36,346 bases of DNA, taken from the NCBI GenBank assembly GCA_000729835.1, contig JFHB01000268.1, forward strand, positions 1-36,346, read 5' to 3'. Origin of the DNA: Atkinsonella hypoxylon. Lineage: Eukaryota > Ascomycota > Sordariomycetes > Hypocreales > Clavicipitaceae. Both the position numbers and the translations under genes were made by a program. Positions 11,135-24,650 of the stretch are shown one piece after another (position 1 is the first letter of the stretch; each line of letters begins with the position of its first letter). The notes below the pieces were generated by a model, which saw only the letters and a program-made list of their open reading frames with translations, was not told the DNA's origin and did no database searches.

Positions 11135-11560
11135 TCCCCTTAGGAGCCCCTTTTAGTATATACTCTATAGCTAAGGTTCTCTCTCTAGGGCCTAGTAAAG
11201 TTTAGCTAACCTCTAGATAAATGCAGCTTACTTCTATCCCTTTACCTATATAGATCTCTATCTCTCTTTTACTCTTCTCTTTTTACTAAAAGACTTAAGC
11301 TTAAGGCTTAAGTCTATAATATACTCTTCTTCTCCTCTTAGGCTTTATAATAATCCCTTTTATTGTCTATAGTAGGTACTATAGATAGTAGCTAACTCCT
11401 TATTTATTCCCCCTTTATATTTCCTCTATTGTTTACTTATAAAAAAATAGAGATATAATATCTACGCCTAAGCGCTTTACACTAGCTATTTTATTGCGTA
11501 CTAATGCACTATTTATTATTAATACAGTATTATAGAGTTAATATATAAATAAATATCTAC
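11135..11560. other. AT-rich spacer between copia family A and the family B array
   Basis: No gene seen. The first five bases atccc are the right target duplication of the family A element and the last five (tctac, 11556-11560) are the left target duplication of the first family B copy. A short palindrome lies near 11291-11313 (agacttaagc ttaaggcttaagtct). Confidence 0.6.
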
Positions 11561-11875
11561 TGTCGGGAGACCAAGGGTCAAATTTATACTCCTTCGAGTC
11601 GGCCCTACAACCAGTTCACTAGTGCACTAGTATTCACATCAAAGAGGTTCAAATTCGGTTATCTAGAAGTTGTATCTAACTAGCAAAAGAGGCTACATTA
11701 TATACCCTGTTAGATGCCTTATATGCCTTAGGTATAGTGTTGTGTAAAGGGGGAATTAAGGGGTATTAGCAACCCTAATGTAAGTGGAGACTAATGTGCA
11801 GATATAATTAATTAGCAGTTATATCTACCTATATAGGCGCTAGAATTGCACAATAGAGTTATAACAATTCTAACA
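11561..11875 (-). repeat. Family B LTR A (copy 1, 3' LTR)
   Basis: 315 bases, TG...CA. Its outer half keeps CpG, CpA and TpC-rich sequence (tgtcgggagaccaagg at the start, ccttcgagtcggcc near 11592), whereas the inner LTRs at the same positions read tgttaaaagac and cctttaagttagc. It is therefore the best guide to the unmutated left LTR end. Confidence 0.9.
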
Positions 11876-12002
11876 CTAGTAGTCTCTCTTTTTATTGTGC
11901 TAGTAGAGTAACTTTAATAGTTACAGTAATAACAAAATAGATTAAAGGAATAAACAACAATAAATCTAATATCCTTCTGCCTTAATTTATAGGTCTTTTT
12001 AC

Positions 12003-15000
12003 CTAGCCTTCTACCTATATATTAATCTTATTGTTGTTAATAAAGGATTTAAGAGTCTTATTTAGCGTTGCTTTTATTATTAAATTAGCAATATTATCTT
12101 TGCTGTTAATCTAATAGATTTTGTCGATTTTGCGCCTTTTATATAATTAATATAGCGCTATAATGTTAATTATTAATCTCTTTTCCTTTATTGTACTAAG
12201 CTTTATAAGGCATTTATACAACAAGAACGAATCTATATAGACTACTAGTGGAATTAGCAGTATCTATAGCTGCTTTATCACTATATTTAATGTAGTGCTA
12301 ATAGTATGCAATATATCTACGCCTTACACTATACTATATAGTTCTAATGTAAGCGTGCTCCTTATAACTCTCTTGCTTTTAATAGAGCTATATATAATAA
12401 TATTGCTCTTTATTATAAATTTAGCGTTCTTTTTGTAAGCTTCTTTATTGCCTAGAATAATTACGTATTCTATCTAGAAGCTTAAATCTTTATTATTTGT
12501 AAAGGATTTATTAATAAATATATATAATTTAGCAGAAGGAAGGTCTATTAGGATATATTGTAATCTATAGGTCTAGTTGTTAATTTGCTATTAAAGCCTC
12601 TTATTTAGTTGCTTAATATCGTTAATTGTAATATCTTGCTGTTATATAGCAACAGAAAGGTTAAATATAGCTTCTAGTTAATAGATTGTAGTAATATACA
12701 CGCTATAGGCTTATTGCTTAATGTACTGTTGTTTCGTTAAATCTATATTAACACTAGTAGTATTAATAGGTTAAATCCTCTTGCTTTAACCTTTCTAGTA
12801 AAGAGTTAAAGTGCTGTTAGATTTAGTTAATATATATTTATTAAAAATTAGTAGCGTTTCTGCTGTTAGGCTCTACTTTAGTTTTACAGTAAAATTAGCC
12901 TTCTGCAGTTTAGATTCCTTATAGTTAAAGAAGGTTCTATTGCTTAGTTCTAGCGTATTATTAGTCTATATTCTAATAATTCTAAAGCAGTTATTGTTAT
13001 TTAATATTAGTAAGTAGGGGTTATATATTAATATAACTATACTTAAGTTATTACAGTAGTAGCAAAAGTATATAAACTACTAATATATACCTACTTTAGC
13101 AATTCTATATAGAGGCTTAATTACTTCTATTACTATATTATAGAGATATAGATGTCTAATTTAGTTAGAAAGTTATACAATAATTAATCTATTTAAATTA
13201 GTGTTAGATTGCATATAAGCCTATATAATATTATAGATCTATAAGACAATATTGCGTTGTTAAAGAGATAGAGCTAGTGCTATAATTAAGCGTTAACTAG
13301 CTTGTTAAATCGTTAAGGATTGCGTTAAAATTAACAATTTATTGCTGTTATTATATCCTTAGATAACTAGTCTTAACTTCTTATATAGTAATATAGTTCC
13401 TTTCCCTTTAACTTCTTAAACTATATAAGATTTAAAGATATAGCTGTTATATATAGTAGGGTTAAATTTAATAAATTAGAAGATATCTCTAGCTAATAGT
13501 GCGTTAATTTTAGCTTAGTTAAATGCTTTAAATAGAGCACCTTTTGCTGTAATCTTATTATCTTTCCTTAGTTATATAGCTAGGTTATAGTTTATTGTTT
13601 CTTTTACAGAAAGAAAAGTTTTATTGCTAAATTTATATAGTAATATATAAGTAGAATTAATATTACTACTAGGATTAAGATTATAAGGACTACTAGCAGT
13701 TAGGCTAAAAACAGTAATATATCTATTTAGTTTATTATTAAAAGTAGAGGAATTTTATATAGAATTAATTAGAATAGAAAGAGAGTTCTTTCTTAGTCTT
13801 TTAGAACCTCTTTTCTATATTAAGTTTAGATTAATTAGTTATTTTACCTTTAGAGGTCTTTCTCTTTTCTTTAGTAGAATAGAATTACTTTTAGGCAGAG
13901 ATTCTATATTGCTTTTATTAGATATAACGTTAGAAATAGCAGAATAGTTATTAGATTTATTGTTATTATAGTAGTAGAGTTTTATAATAGTTATACAAAA
14001 ATAAATAGAGCTATAAGGCATTTATATAGTGCATTTCTTGCTATCTATAGTAAGCAGCTTATAGGGGCCTTACTAGCCTTCTTTTTTACGCTATATATAC
14101 ACTTCTAACTGCAGAGGCAGTAAATGTATAGGTGTTATATTTAGGCTATTACAGGAGGTAAGAGCATTGTAAATTTACCTTTATACTAAGCACTTTTAGG
14201 CTTTATTAGTAGCTTTATATAGAATTAAAGCTTATTATATTACAGAAAGGCTTAAAGGTAAATTATCTATTATATAGAGGTAGGAACTAAAGACTAATAA
14301 TATAGGCATAAGACTATTAGATTTAGCAGAATTATTAACAGCTTTAATAGCTATCTAAAGCTTTTAATCCTTTATAATACTAGTATTAGTGCTTAATTTA
14401 TTGCTAATAATGTTATAAGCTCTTTATAATAAGCTATAGTACTATTCGATTTTACTAATGCTATTATAGGCTTTAATAGGAACTTTATTAACATTAATAG
14501 ACAACATTTATATATAATAGCGGAATTTAGTGGATATAAAGTTCTTTTTAGTATTATAAACTATCTAGTTAGAAGGACCTAAATAGGTATTAATCTAGTA
14601 TTCTTTTAATGTATTCTAGATATTTTATGCTTTCTACTTTTAGGGTTCTAGAAAGTAGGCTGCTTAAAATAAGGTTATAGAATTAATAACGTAAAGAATA
14701 GAGCTGCTATCTAAATATATAATATTAACAATAATTTTATAGTTAAAGTTATAGTTATCTTTTAATATAAATCGAAATTAACTAAGTAATTTACTGTTAA
14801 GTTAGCAGTAGTAGCAGACTTATATAATTCTATTAATAGCGTTATTATTACTAATATCTTTGTTTATACATTATAGAATCTTTATTAATTATTATATAGA
14901 GAGATATTTAAATTAACAATAAAGCTAATAGATTTACTTTTCTAATAAGAAGAATGCAGCTACTTCTATAGCTTCTAGAGTTTACTATAGGTATCTCTAT

Positions 15001-17020
15001 TTCTAGATAATAGAAACCTTTTAGTTGCCTTAAATTAATACGTTTTTAAGGTTGTTAAGCTTTATATACATCTTATCTATATTATTAATACTATATAGAA
15101 ATAAAGTGCTTATATTAATTATATAGAATATAATTAAGCTAAAGACTATTAAAACTATAATAAAGCCTATTAAAGTTGCTAATTCTGCGCTAAATGTAAT
15201 TATATAGTGTTAATTAGATAGATTTATCTTTAATAAAGGCATTTTCTTTACTAGTGCCTATACTTAGTTAATTCTAGCTATTAATACGCCTACTGCTTTA
15301 GTATTAGGCAAAATGCCTTTAAATGTCTTACTAGAATAACGTTCTTCTAATATATAAGATAATAAATATAATAAGGGATCTATAGAATTTAATTAATCTT
15401 CTGTAAATAGGTCTTCCTTATATAGAGTATACTAGTAGGCTTCTTCCTTAAGGTTCTAGAAAATAGCTCTATTATTTATAGTTGCAGTATTAGTAAAGAA
15501 TTGTATAATTATTAACTAAGGGGTTTTTCCTTTATTAGCTATATTAGATTCTTTAATAAATACTTTACTTATATCTTAAGCATTATTAAAACTATTATTC
15601 TATATAGGTTTACTTAATTCTTTATAAGCCTATAGATAGGCTTTAAATTTACTGTTTAAAGGAGGGGTTCTATATTTCTTATTATTTTACTATCTTTAGT
15701 GTACTTCTTAATGTTCTTTTTTGCTGTACTTTATTAACTAATATTCTTCTTTTCTATAGATAAAGTAGCGTTATTTTTAGGTCTTACTTCTGCTACAGCT
15801 AAAATCTCTTAAACGTTAATATTAATAGTCTATATAAAGAGCTTTATTATTAATATTAAGTTAGTTAAATTTAGCGTAAAATTAGCTAATTTCCTTTTAT
15901 GCTTCTATAATACTAATTAACTTTTATAGGTTACTAATAAGCTCTTAAAATGTTGTATTAGTTGCAAATTTAGCTTAGCTATATTTAAGGATGCCTTTAA
16001 CTGCTTAAAGGGTTTACTTAATAAGTTTAAAATTATCTATAAGAGAGTTAAAAAGGCTATTGTAAATATCTTAAAGGTTCTAGATTATTATATTAAAGCA
16101 GTTAAGTATAGATTTATTAGAGTTCTTAGTAATTATATTACGTAACATAATACTGTTCTATCTTTAGCAATAGAACTACTTATTAGTTAGGGTCTTAAAG
16201 TGTTATCTAACAATTTTAACTATTTAATTAAAGGTGTAATTTATTCTTATGTTTATTGTAATTATTATAAGATAGAATTTATACGCTTTACCTATTAGTA
16301 TTACTAGAAATGCTTTATTATTGCTAGTTCTAAGAAATTAAGTTGTTAGTATAGGTCTTTAAGGATAACTACTTTTAGTATAATAAAATTAAATATATTG
16401 CTGCTATATTTATTGCTTTCTTTATAGATCTTTATAAGGTTTAGGACTTTCCTTATATTAGTTTAGGAAGAATCTATTATAGAAGAAAGTAATAGTTATA
16501 CTACTAGAAGCAGAAGAAATCTTATATTCTATAGAGAAGGGGGAGGTAGTATTCCTACTAGTGCGCCTATTAAATTACTAAGTATACTTAACAAAAGTAA
16601 TAAAGAGAGTGCTAAAGGTATAGAAAAAGGGTTCTAGAAAGAAGATTAAGGCTTCTTTACTATAGATATAGGTTCTACATTTAGGTGTAGATTTAAGTGG
16701 AATTTGCCTAATGCTACTTATTTATTAATCTCTTCTTCTAGCTATATAGATTGTTCCTCTTTCTATAGCACTCTTTTAAGGGAATTAGTAATTTAGCTAC
16801 TGCTTCTGCCTATATAGACTCTATATTTATATAGTAAATTGCGTAACGCTTTAATAATTAAAGTAGAAGCTCTTTAAAATAGGTCTTTATTCTAGTTATA
16901 GAAGTTAAATTTAAAGTTCTTTTATTATTTCTAATCTCTAAATCTTTAATCTTTATAAAGGTTAATTATAAAGGCAATTCTATTGTTTAAATTAGTAGTA
17001 GTAGTAGTTTCTAGGTTAAT
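12003..17020 (-). pseudogene. Family B copia gag-pol, copy 1, inactivated
   Basis: Minus-strand polyprotein, coding order right to left. Gag spans about 17020-15400, with a one-base deletion near 16312 that shifts the frame relative to copies 2 and 3. Protease: N-T-K-A at 15305-15294 (expected D-T-G-A). Integrase: the second zinc pair C-Y-Y-C is kept near 14815, and the first catalytic Asp is N at 14726-14724 in a V-N-I-I-Y-L context. The integrase tail G-P-Y-K-L-L-T-I-D near 14080 leads into a piece without stops (14021-13839). Reverse transcriptase: I-x-A-Y-M-Q-S-N-T near 13215, P-L-Y-R-I-A-K-V-G near 13110, and active box Q/stop-T-N-N-T-L at 12968-12951. RNase H: K-S-K-R-V-x-R-S-x-L-x-L-E-L-Y near 12380-12335. 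These boxes fit a fungal copia lineage whose reverse-transcriptase box is Q-T-D-D. End points are approximate. Confidence 0.8.
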
Positions 17021-17549
17021 TTTATATATTAAGTTCTAATTTATTAATAGAAGTTTTTAATACTTTTAAAGTTATTCTAAAAGCTTATTAGGTTGTAGTT
17101 ATTGCTTAAATTCTTATAAATCTACCTAGAGTTATTATAAACTTATTATATTAGATAAGGTTAAGTAGTATAGAAAGAGAAAGTAGGTATAATAGAATTA
17201 GTATAAAGATAGAGGGATTTAGCTAGCTTTTAGCTAAGTTCTAAGATAGTTAAAGGAGTTAAATTCTATAGCATTAGCTGCTAAAGGTTCTAACTAGTAA
17301 TTTAATTCTTTAGGAGTTTAATATTAATAATTAGTTAAACTAAAATATTGTTATAAGTTAATATAACTTAGTAACTAAGTAATTATAAAGATATCTCTTC
17401 CTTTAGCACACTTTACTAGTTACATTAACTGCTAAGGGTTCTAGCTAATAGTATTATATTTCTTCTTACTAAACCTAGCTAATCTATAGTTAGTTATACT
17501 AATCTCTTTAGTTATACTAAAGACTTCTAGTTAAGTAACTACTAATTAG

Positions 17550-17864
17550 TGTTAAAAGACTAAGGGTTAAATTTATACTCCTTTAAGTTAGCTCTATAAC
17601 TAGTTCACTAGTGCACTAGTATTTACATTAAAGAGGTTTAAATTTAGTTATTTAGGAGTTATATTTAACTAGTAAAAGAGGCTATATTATATACTCTATT
17701 AGATACCTTATATGCCTTAAGTATAGTGTTGTATAAAGGGGGAATTAAGGGGTATTAGCAACCCTAATATAAGTAAAGACTAATGTGCAGATGCAACTAA
17801 TTAGCAGTTATATCTACCTATATAGGCGCTAGAATTGCACAATAGAGTTATAACAATTCTAATA
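17550..17864 (-). repeat. Family B LTR B (copy 1, 5' LTR)
   Basis: 315 bases, strongly mutated at both ends (tgttaaaagac at the start; final aata for aaca). It is followed at once by tctac, matching the base run before LTR A. Confidence 0.9.
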
Positions 17865-18345
17865 TCTACTCTACCTCCCTTCTCTCTAATTGCCTATAGT
17901 ACCTTAGCAACAGCTGTTAATTACTTTACTAACTAACCTATTAGTTACACTATAATAGGTTAATTACACCCTTTTGCTTAATTATACCCTTTTGCTTAAT
18001 TATACCCTTCTAGGGTTTATTAACCCTTTACCCCCCTTTACCTTATAATTCTCTATATATAGCTATTAATTATCTGCCTATTATATAAGCGCTAGCTATA
18101 ATACTAGTGTTATTAGCGTATAAACTGCTTATATCTTTAGGTCTTTTTATATTTAAAGCAATTATTATATAACAATCTCTTTTATTAACTAGAAGGTACT
18201 TTCTCTTTTTTATCCTTATTGCTATTATAAATAATTATTAAATATATATAATCTATCTATATATAAGAGGTATTATTAAGGGTATAGAGTATAAATAGTT
18301 ATTATTAGTGTTATTCTTTTAGTATATAATAAACTAATAGCTAGT
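17865..18345. repeat. Array spacer 1 (481 bp, duplicated at 24651-25113)
   Basis: Non-element sequence between copies 1 and 2. It begins with tctac (target duplication of one insertion) and ends with ctagt (that of another). It contains three units of an 18-bp tandem repeat (cccttttgcttaattata type, about 17969-18023) where spacer 2 has two, which accounts exactly for the 18-bp length difference. The last 58 bases (from 18288) resemble the sequence right of the array at 31428-31484. No gene seen. Confidence 0.85.
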
Positions 18346-18660
18346 TGTTAGGAGACTAAGGGTTAAATTTATACTCCTTTAAGTTAGCTCTATAACTAGT
18401 TTACTAGTGCACTAGTATTTACATTAAAGAGGTTTAAATTTAGTTATTTAGGAGTTATATCTAACTAGTAAAAGAGGCTACATTATATACCCCATTAGAT
18501 ACCTTATATGCCTTAAGTATAGTGTTATGCTAAGAGGGAATTAAGGGGTATTAGCAACCCTAATGTAAGTAGAGACTAATATACAGATGCAACTAATTAG
18601 CAGTTATATCTACCTATATAGGCGCTAGAATTGCATAATAGAGTTATAACAATTCTAACA
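18346..18660 (-). repeat. Family B LTR C (copy 2, 3' LTR)
   Basis: 315 bases, tgttaggagac at the left end, aaca at the right end, followed by the internal ctagtagt sequence. Confidence 0.9.
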
Positions 18661-18787
18661 CTAGTAGTTTCTCTTTTTATTATGCTAGTAGAATAACTCT
18701 AATAGTTATAGTAATAATAAAGTAGATTAAAGGAATAAATAACAATAAATCTAATATCCTTCTACATTAATTTATAGGTCTCTTTAC

Positions 18788-21700
18788 TTAGCCTTCTACC
18801 TATATATTAGCCTTATTGTTGTTAATAAAGGATTTAAGAGTCTTATTTAGCGTTACTTTTGTTATTAAATTAGCAATATTATCTTTGCTGTTAATCTAAC
18901 GGATTTTATCGATTTTACGCCTTTTATATAATTAATATAGTGCTATAATGTTAATTATTAATCTCTTTTCCTTTATTATACTAAGCTTTATAAGGCATTT
19001 ATATAACAAGAACGAATTTATATAGACTACTAGTAGAATTAGCAGTATCTATAGCTGCTTTATTACTATATTTAATGTAGTGCTAATAGCATACAATATA
19101 TCTACACTTTACACTATACTGTATAGTTCTAATGTAAGTGCGCTCCTTATAACTCTTTTGCTTTTAATAGAGCTATATATAATAATATTGCCTTTTATTA
19201 CAAATTTAGCGTTCTTTTTATAAGTTTCTTTATTGCCTAAGATAATTATATATTCTATTTAGAAGCTTAAATCTTTATTATTTATAAAGGATTTATTAAT
19301 AAATATATATAATTTAGTAGAGAGAAGGTCTATTAAGATATATTATAATCTATAGGTTTAGTTATTAATGTACTATTAAAGCCTCTTATTTAGTTGCTTA
19401 ATATCGTTAATTATAATATCTTACTGTTATATAGCAACAAAAAGGTTAAATGCAGCTTCTAGTTAATAGATTGTAGTAATATATACGCTATAGGCTTATT
19501 GCTTAATATACTATTGTTTTATTAAATCTATATTAACACTAGTAGTATTAATAGGTTAAATTCTCTTACTTTAACCTTTCTAGTAAAGAGTTAAAGTGCT
19601 GTTAGATTTAGTTAATATATATCCATTAAAAATTAGTAGTATTTCTACTGTTAGGCTCTACTTTAGCTTTACAGTAAAATTAGCTTTCTGCAGTTTAGAT
19701 TCCTTATAGTTAAAGAAGGTTCTATTGCTTAGTTCTAGTATATTGTTAGTCTGCATTCTAATAATTCTAAAGCAGTTATTATTATTTAATATTAGTAAGT
19801 AGAGGTTATATATTAATGTAACTATACTTAAGTTATTATAGTAGTAGCAAAAGTATATAGACTACTAATATATACCTACTTTAGCGATTCTATATAGAGA
19901 CTTAATTACTTCTATTACTGTATTATAGAGATATAGGTGTTTAATTTAGTTAGAAAGTTATACAATAATTAATCTATTTAAATTAGTGTTAAATTGTATA
20001 TAAGCCTATATAATATTGTAGATCTATAAGACAATATTGCGTTTTTAGAGAGATAGAGCTAGTGCTATAATTAAGCGTTAACTAGCTTATTAAATTGTTA
20101 GGGATTACATTAAAATTAATAATTTATTACTGTTATTATATCCTTAGATAACTAGTCTTAACTTCTTATACAGTAATATAGTTCCTTTTCCCTTAACTTC
20201 TTAAACTATATAAGATTTAAAGATATAGTTATTATATATAGTAGAGTTAAATTTAATAAATTAGAAAACGTCTTTAGCTAATAGTGCATTAATTTTAGCT
20301 TAGTTAAATACTTTAAATAGAGCACCTTTTGCTATAATCTTATTGTCTTTCCTTAGTTATATAGCTAAATTATAGTTTATTATTTCTTTTGTAGAAAGGA
20401 AAGTTTTATTGCTAAATTTATACAGTAATATATAAGTAGAATTAATATTACTACTAGAATTAAGATTATAAGGACTACTAGTAGTTAGGCTAGAAACAGT
20501 AATATATCTATTTAGTTTATTATTAAAAGTAGAGGAATTTTATATAGAATTAATTAGAATAGAAAGAGAGTTCTTTCTTAGTCTTCTAGAACCTCTTTTC
20601 TATATTAGGTTTAGATTAATTAGTAACTTTACCTTTAGGGGTCTTTCTCTTTTCTTTAGTAGAATAGAATTGCTTTTAGGTAGAGATTCTATATTGCTTT
20701 TATTAAGTATAACGTTAGAAATAGCAGAATAGTTGTTAGATTTATTGTTATTATAGTAATAGAGTTTTATAATAGTTATATAAAAACAAATAAAGCTATA
20801 AGGTATTTATATAGTGTACTTCTTGCTATCTATAGTAAGTAGCTTATAGAGGCCTTACTAGCCTTCTTTTTTACGCTAAATATACACTTCTAACTGCAGA
20901 GGCAGTAAATATATAAGTGTTATATTTAGGCTGTTATAGGAGGTAAAAGCATTGTGAATTTACCTTTATACTAAGCACTTTTAGGCTTTATTAGTAGCTT
21001 TATATAGAATTAAAGCTTATTATATTACAGAAAGGCTTAGAGGTAAATTATCTATTATATAGAGATAGGCACTAAATACTAGCAATATAGGCATAAGAAT
21101 ATTAGGTTTAGTAGAATTATTAACAGCTTTAACAGCTATCTAAAGCTTTTAATCCTTTATAATACTAGTATTAGTGCCTAATTTATTGCTAATAATGTTA
21201 TAAGCTCTTTATAATAAGCTATAGTACTATTTAATTTTACTAATGCTATTATAGGCTTTAATAGAAACTTTATTAACATTAATAGATAACATTTATATAT
21301 AATAGCGGAATTTAGTGGATATAAAGTTCTTTTTAGCATTATAAACTATCTAGTTAAAAGGACCTAGATAGGTATTAATCTAGTATTCTTTTAATGTATT
21401 CTAGATGTTTTATGCTTTTTACTTTTAGAGTTCTAGAAAGTAGGCTGCCTAAAATAAGGTTGCAGAATTAATAACGTAAAGAATAGAGCTACTATTTAGA
21501 TATATAATATTAACAATAATTTTATAGTTAAAGTTATAGTTATCTTTTAATATAAATTAGAATTAACTAGATAATTTACTGTTAAGTTAGCAGTAGTAGT
21601 AGACTTATATAATTCTATTAATAGCGTTGTTATTACTAATATCTTTACTTATACGTTATAGAATCTTTATTAATTATTATATAGAGAGATATTTAAATTA

Positions 21701-23805
21701 ACAATAAAGCTAATAGATTTAGTTTTTTAATAGAAAGAATGCAGCTACTTCTATAGCTTCTAGAGTTTACTATAGGTATTTCTATTTCTAGATAATAGAA
21801 ACCTTTTAGTTGCCTTAAATTAGTACGTTTTTAAGGTTGTTAAGCTTTATATACATCTTATCTATATTATTAATACTATATAGAAATAGAGTGCTTATAT
21901 TAATTATATAGAATGTAATTAGGCTAAAGACTATTAAAACTGTAATAAAGCCTATTAAAGTTGCTAATTTTGCGCTAAATGTAATTATATAGTGTTAATT
22001 AGATAGATTTATCTTTAATAAAGGCATTTTCTTCACTAGTGCCTATACTTAGTTAATTCTAGCTGTTAATATACCTACTGCTTTAGTGTTAGGCAAAATG
22101 CCTCTAAATATCTTACTAGAATAATGTTTTTCTAATATATAAGATAATAAATATAATAAGGGATCTATAGAATTTAATTAATCTTCTATAAATAGGTCTT
22201 TCTTATGTAGAGTATACTAGTAAGCTTCTTCCTTAAGGTTCTAGAAAATAGCTCTATTATTTATAGTTGCAGTATTAGTAAAGAATTGTGTAATTATTAG
22301 CTAAGGGGTTTTTCCTTTATTAGCTATATTAGATTCTTTAATAAATACTTTATTTATATCTTAAGTATTATTAGAACTATTATTCTATATAGGTTTACTT
22401 AATCCTTTATAAGCCTATAGATAGGCTTTAAATTTACTGTTTAAAGAAGAGGTTCTATATTTCTTATTATTCTACTATCTTTACTATACTTCTTAACGTT
22501 CTTTTTTACTGTACTTTATTAACTAATATTCTTCTTTTCTATAGATAAAGTAGCGTTATTTTTAGGTCTTACTTCTGCTATAGCTAAAATCTCTTAAACG
22601 TTAATATTAATAGTCTATATAAAGAGCTTTATTATTAATATTAAGTTAGTTAAATCTAGTGTAGAATTAGCTAATTTCCTTTTGTGCTTCTACAATACTA
22701 ATTAACTTTTATAGGTTGCTAATAAGCTCTTAGAATGTTGCGTTAGTTATAAATTTAGCTTAGCTATATTTAAGGATACCTTTAACTACTTAAAGGGTTT
22801 ACTTAATAAGTTTAGAATTATTTATAAGAGAGTTAAAAAGGCTATTATAGATATCTTAAAGGTTTTAGATTATTATATTAAGGCAGTTAAGTATAGATTT
22901 ATTAGAGTTCTTAGTAATTATATTATACAATATAATGCTGTTCTATCTTTAGCAATAGAACTGCTTATTAGTTAGGGTCTTAAAGTGTTATTTAACAATT
23001 TTAACTATTTAATTAAAGGTATAATTTATTCTTATATTTATTGCAATTATTATAAGATAGAATTTATACGCTTTACCTATTAGTATTACTAGAAATACCT
23101 TTATTATTGCTAGTTCTAAGAAATTAAGTTGTTAGTATAGGTCTTTAAGAATAACTACTTTTAGTATAATAAAATCAAATATATTGCTGCTGTATTTATT
23201 GCTTTCTTTATAGATCTTTATAAAGTTTAGGACTTTCTTTATATTAGTCTAGGAAGGATCTATTATAGAAGAAAGTAACAGTTATACTACTAAAAGTAGA
23301 AAAAATCTTATATTCTATAGAGAAAGGGGAGGTAGCATTCCTACTAGTGCGCCTATTAGATTACTAAGTATACTTAACAAAAGTAATAAAGAGACTGCTA
23401 AAGGTATAGAAGAAGGGTTCTAGGAAGAAGATTAAGGCTTCTTTACTATAGATATAGGTTCTACATTTAGGTGTAGATTTAAGTGGAATTTGCTTAATAC
23501 TACTTATTTATTAATCTCTTTTTCTAGCTATATAGATTGTTTCTCTTTCTATAGCACTCTTTTAAGGGAATTAGCAATTTAGCTGCTGCTTCTACCTATA
23601 TAGACTCTATATTTATGTAGTAAATTATATAACGCTTTAATAATTAAAGTAGAAGCTCTTTAAAATAGGTCTTTATTCTAGTTATAGAAGTTAAATTTAA
23701 AGTTCTTCTATTATTTTTAATCTCTAAATCTTTAATCTTTATAAAGGTTAATTGTAAAGGCAATTCTATTGTTTAAATTAGTAGTAGTAGTAGTTTTTAG
23801 GTTAA
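18788..23805 (-). pseudogene. Family B copia gag-pol, copy 2, inactivated
   Basis: Same domain order as copy 1, about 6785 bases to the right. Gag keeps the reading frame at the site where copy 1 lost a base (near 23097). Protease Asp is N in N-T-K/x-A near 22090. The first integrase Asp is N near 21511. The reverse-transcriptase box reads M-Q-T-N-N-I-L at 19756-19736, keeping the Met-Gln that copy 1 has lost and confirming that the parent box was Q-T-D-D. Many in-frame stops remain, so no functional product is possible. Coordinates are projected from copy 1 and are approximate. Confidence 0.78.
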
Positions 23806-24335
23806 TTTTATATATTAAGTTCTAATTTATTAATAGAAGTTTCTAATACTTTTAAAGTTATTCTAAAAGCTTATTAGGTTATAGTTATTACTTAAATTCT
23901 TATAAATCTACTTAAGGTTATTGTAAACTTATTGTATTAAATAAGGTTAAGTAGTATAGAAAGAGAAAGTAGGTGTAATAGAATTAGTATAAAGATAAAG
24001 GGATTTAGCTAGCTTTTAGCTAAGTTCTAAGATAGTTAAGGGAGTTAAATTCTATAGTATTAGCTGCTAAAGGTTCTAGCTAGTAATTTAATTCCTTAGG
24101 AGTTTAATATTAACAATTAGTTAAACTAAAATATTGTTATAAGTTAATATAACTCAGTAACTAAGTAATTATAAAGATATCCCTTCCTTTAGTATACTTT
24201 ACTAGTTACATTAGCCGCTAAGGGTTTTAGCTAATAGTATTATATCTCTTCTTGCTAAACCTAGCTAATCTATAGTTAGTTATACTAATCTCTTTAGTTG
24301 TACTAAAGACTTCTAGTTAAGTAACTACTAATTAG

Positions 24336-24650
24336 TGTTAAAAGACTAAGGGTTAAATTTATACTCCTTTAAGTTAGCCTTATAACTAGTTTACTAGTGC
24401 ACTAGTATTTACATTAAAGAGGTTTAAATTTAGTTATTTAGGAGTTATATCTAACTAGTAAAAGAGGCTATATTATATACCCTATTAGATACCTTATATA
24501 CCTTAAGTATAGTGTTATATAAAGAGGGAATTAAGGGGTATTAGCAACCCTAATATAAGTAGAGACTAATGTATAGATGCAACTAATCAGCAGTTATATC
24601 TACCTATACAGGCGCTAGAATTGCACAATAGAGTTATAACAATTCTAATA
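24336..24650 (-). repeat. Family B LTR D (copy 2, 5' LTR)
   Basis: 315 bases, begins tgttaaaagac like LTR B and ends aata, followed by tctac exactly as LTR B is. Confidence 0.9.

Larger units (their letters stand above)
11561..17864 (-). mobile_element. Family B copia retrotransposon, copy 1 of 3
   Basis: A 6304-bp element in minus orientation with LTRs at 11561-11875 and 17550-17864. It is flanked on both sides by tctac (11556-11560 and 17865-17869), a proper 5-bp target duplication. Internally it carries one decayed gag-pol polyprotein. The polypurine-like tract AAAAAGAGAGA (minus strand, about 11883-11893) lies just inside the 3' LTR. The primer-binding site next to the 5' LTR (17549 leftward, CTAATTAGTAGTTACTT on the minus strand) does not match a tRNA I can name. 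RIP damage is heavy throughout except at the outer edge of the left LTR. Confidence 0.9.
18346..24650 (-). mobile_element. Family B copia retrotransposon, copy 2 of 3 (middle, likely recombinant)
   Basis: A 6305-bp element with LTRs at 18346-18660 and 24336-24650. Its flanks do not match each other: ctagt on the left (18341-18345) and tctac on the right (24651-24655). Copy 3 also has ctagt on its left and copy 1 also has tctac on its right. Transversions and indels tend to group its left part with copy 3 and its right part with copy 1. I infer that this copy is the product of an unequal crossover between two separate insertions. Confidence 0.88.
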
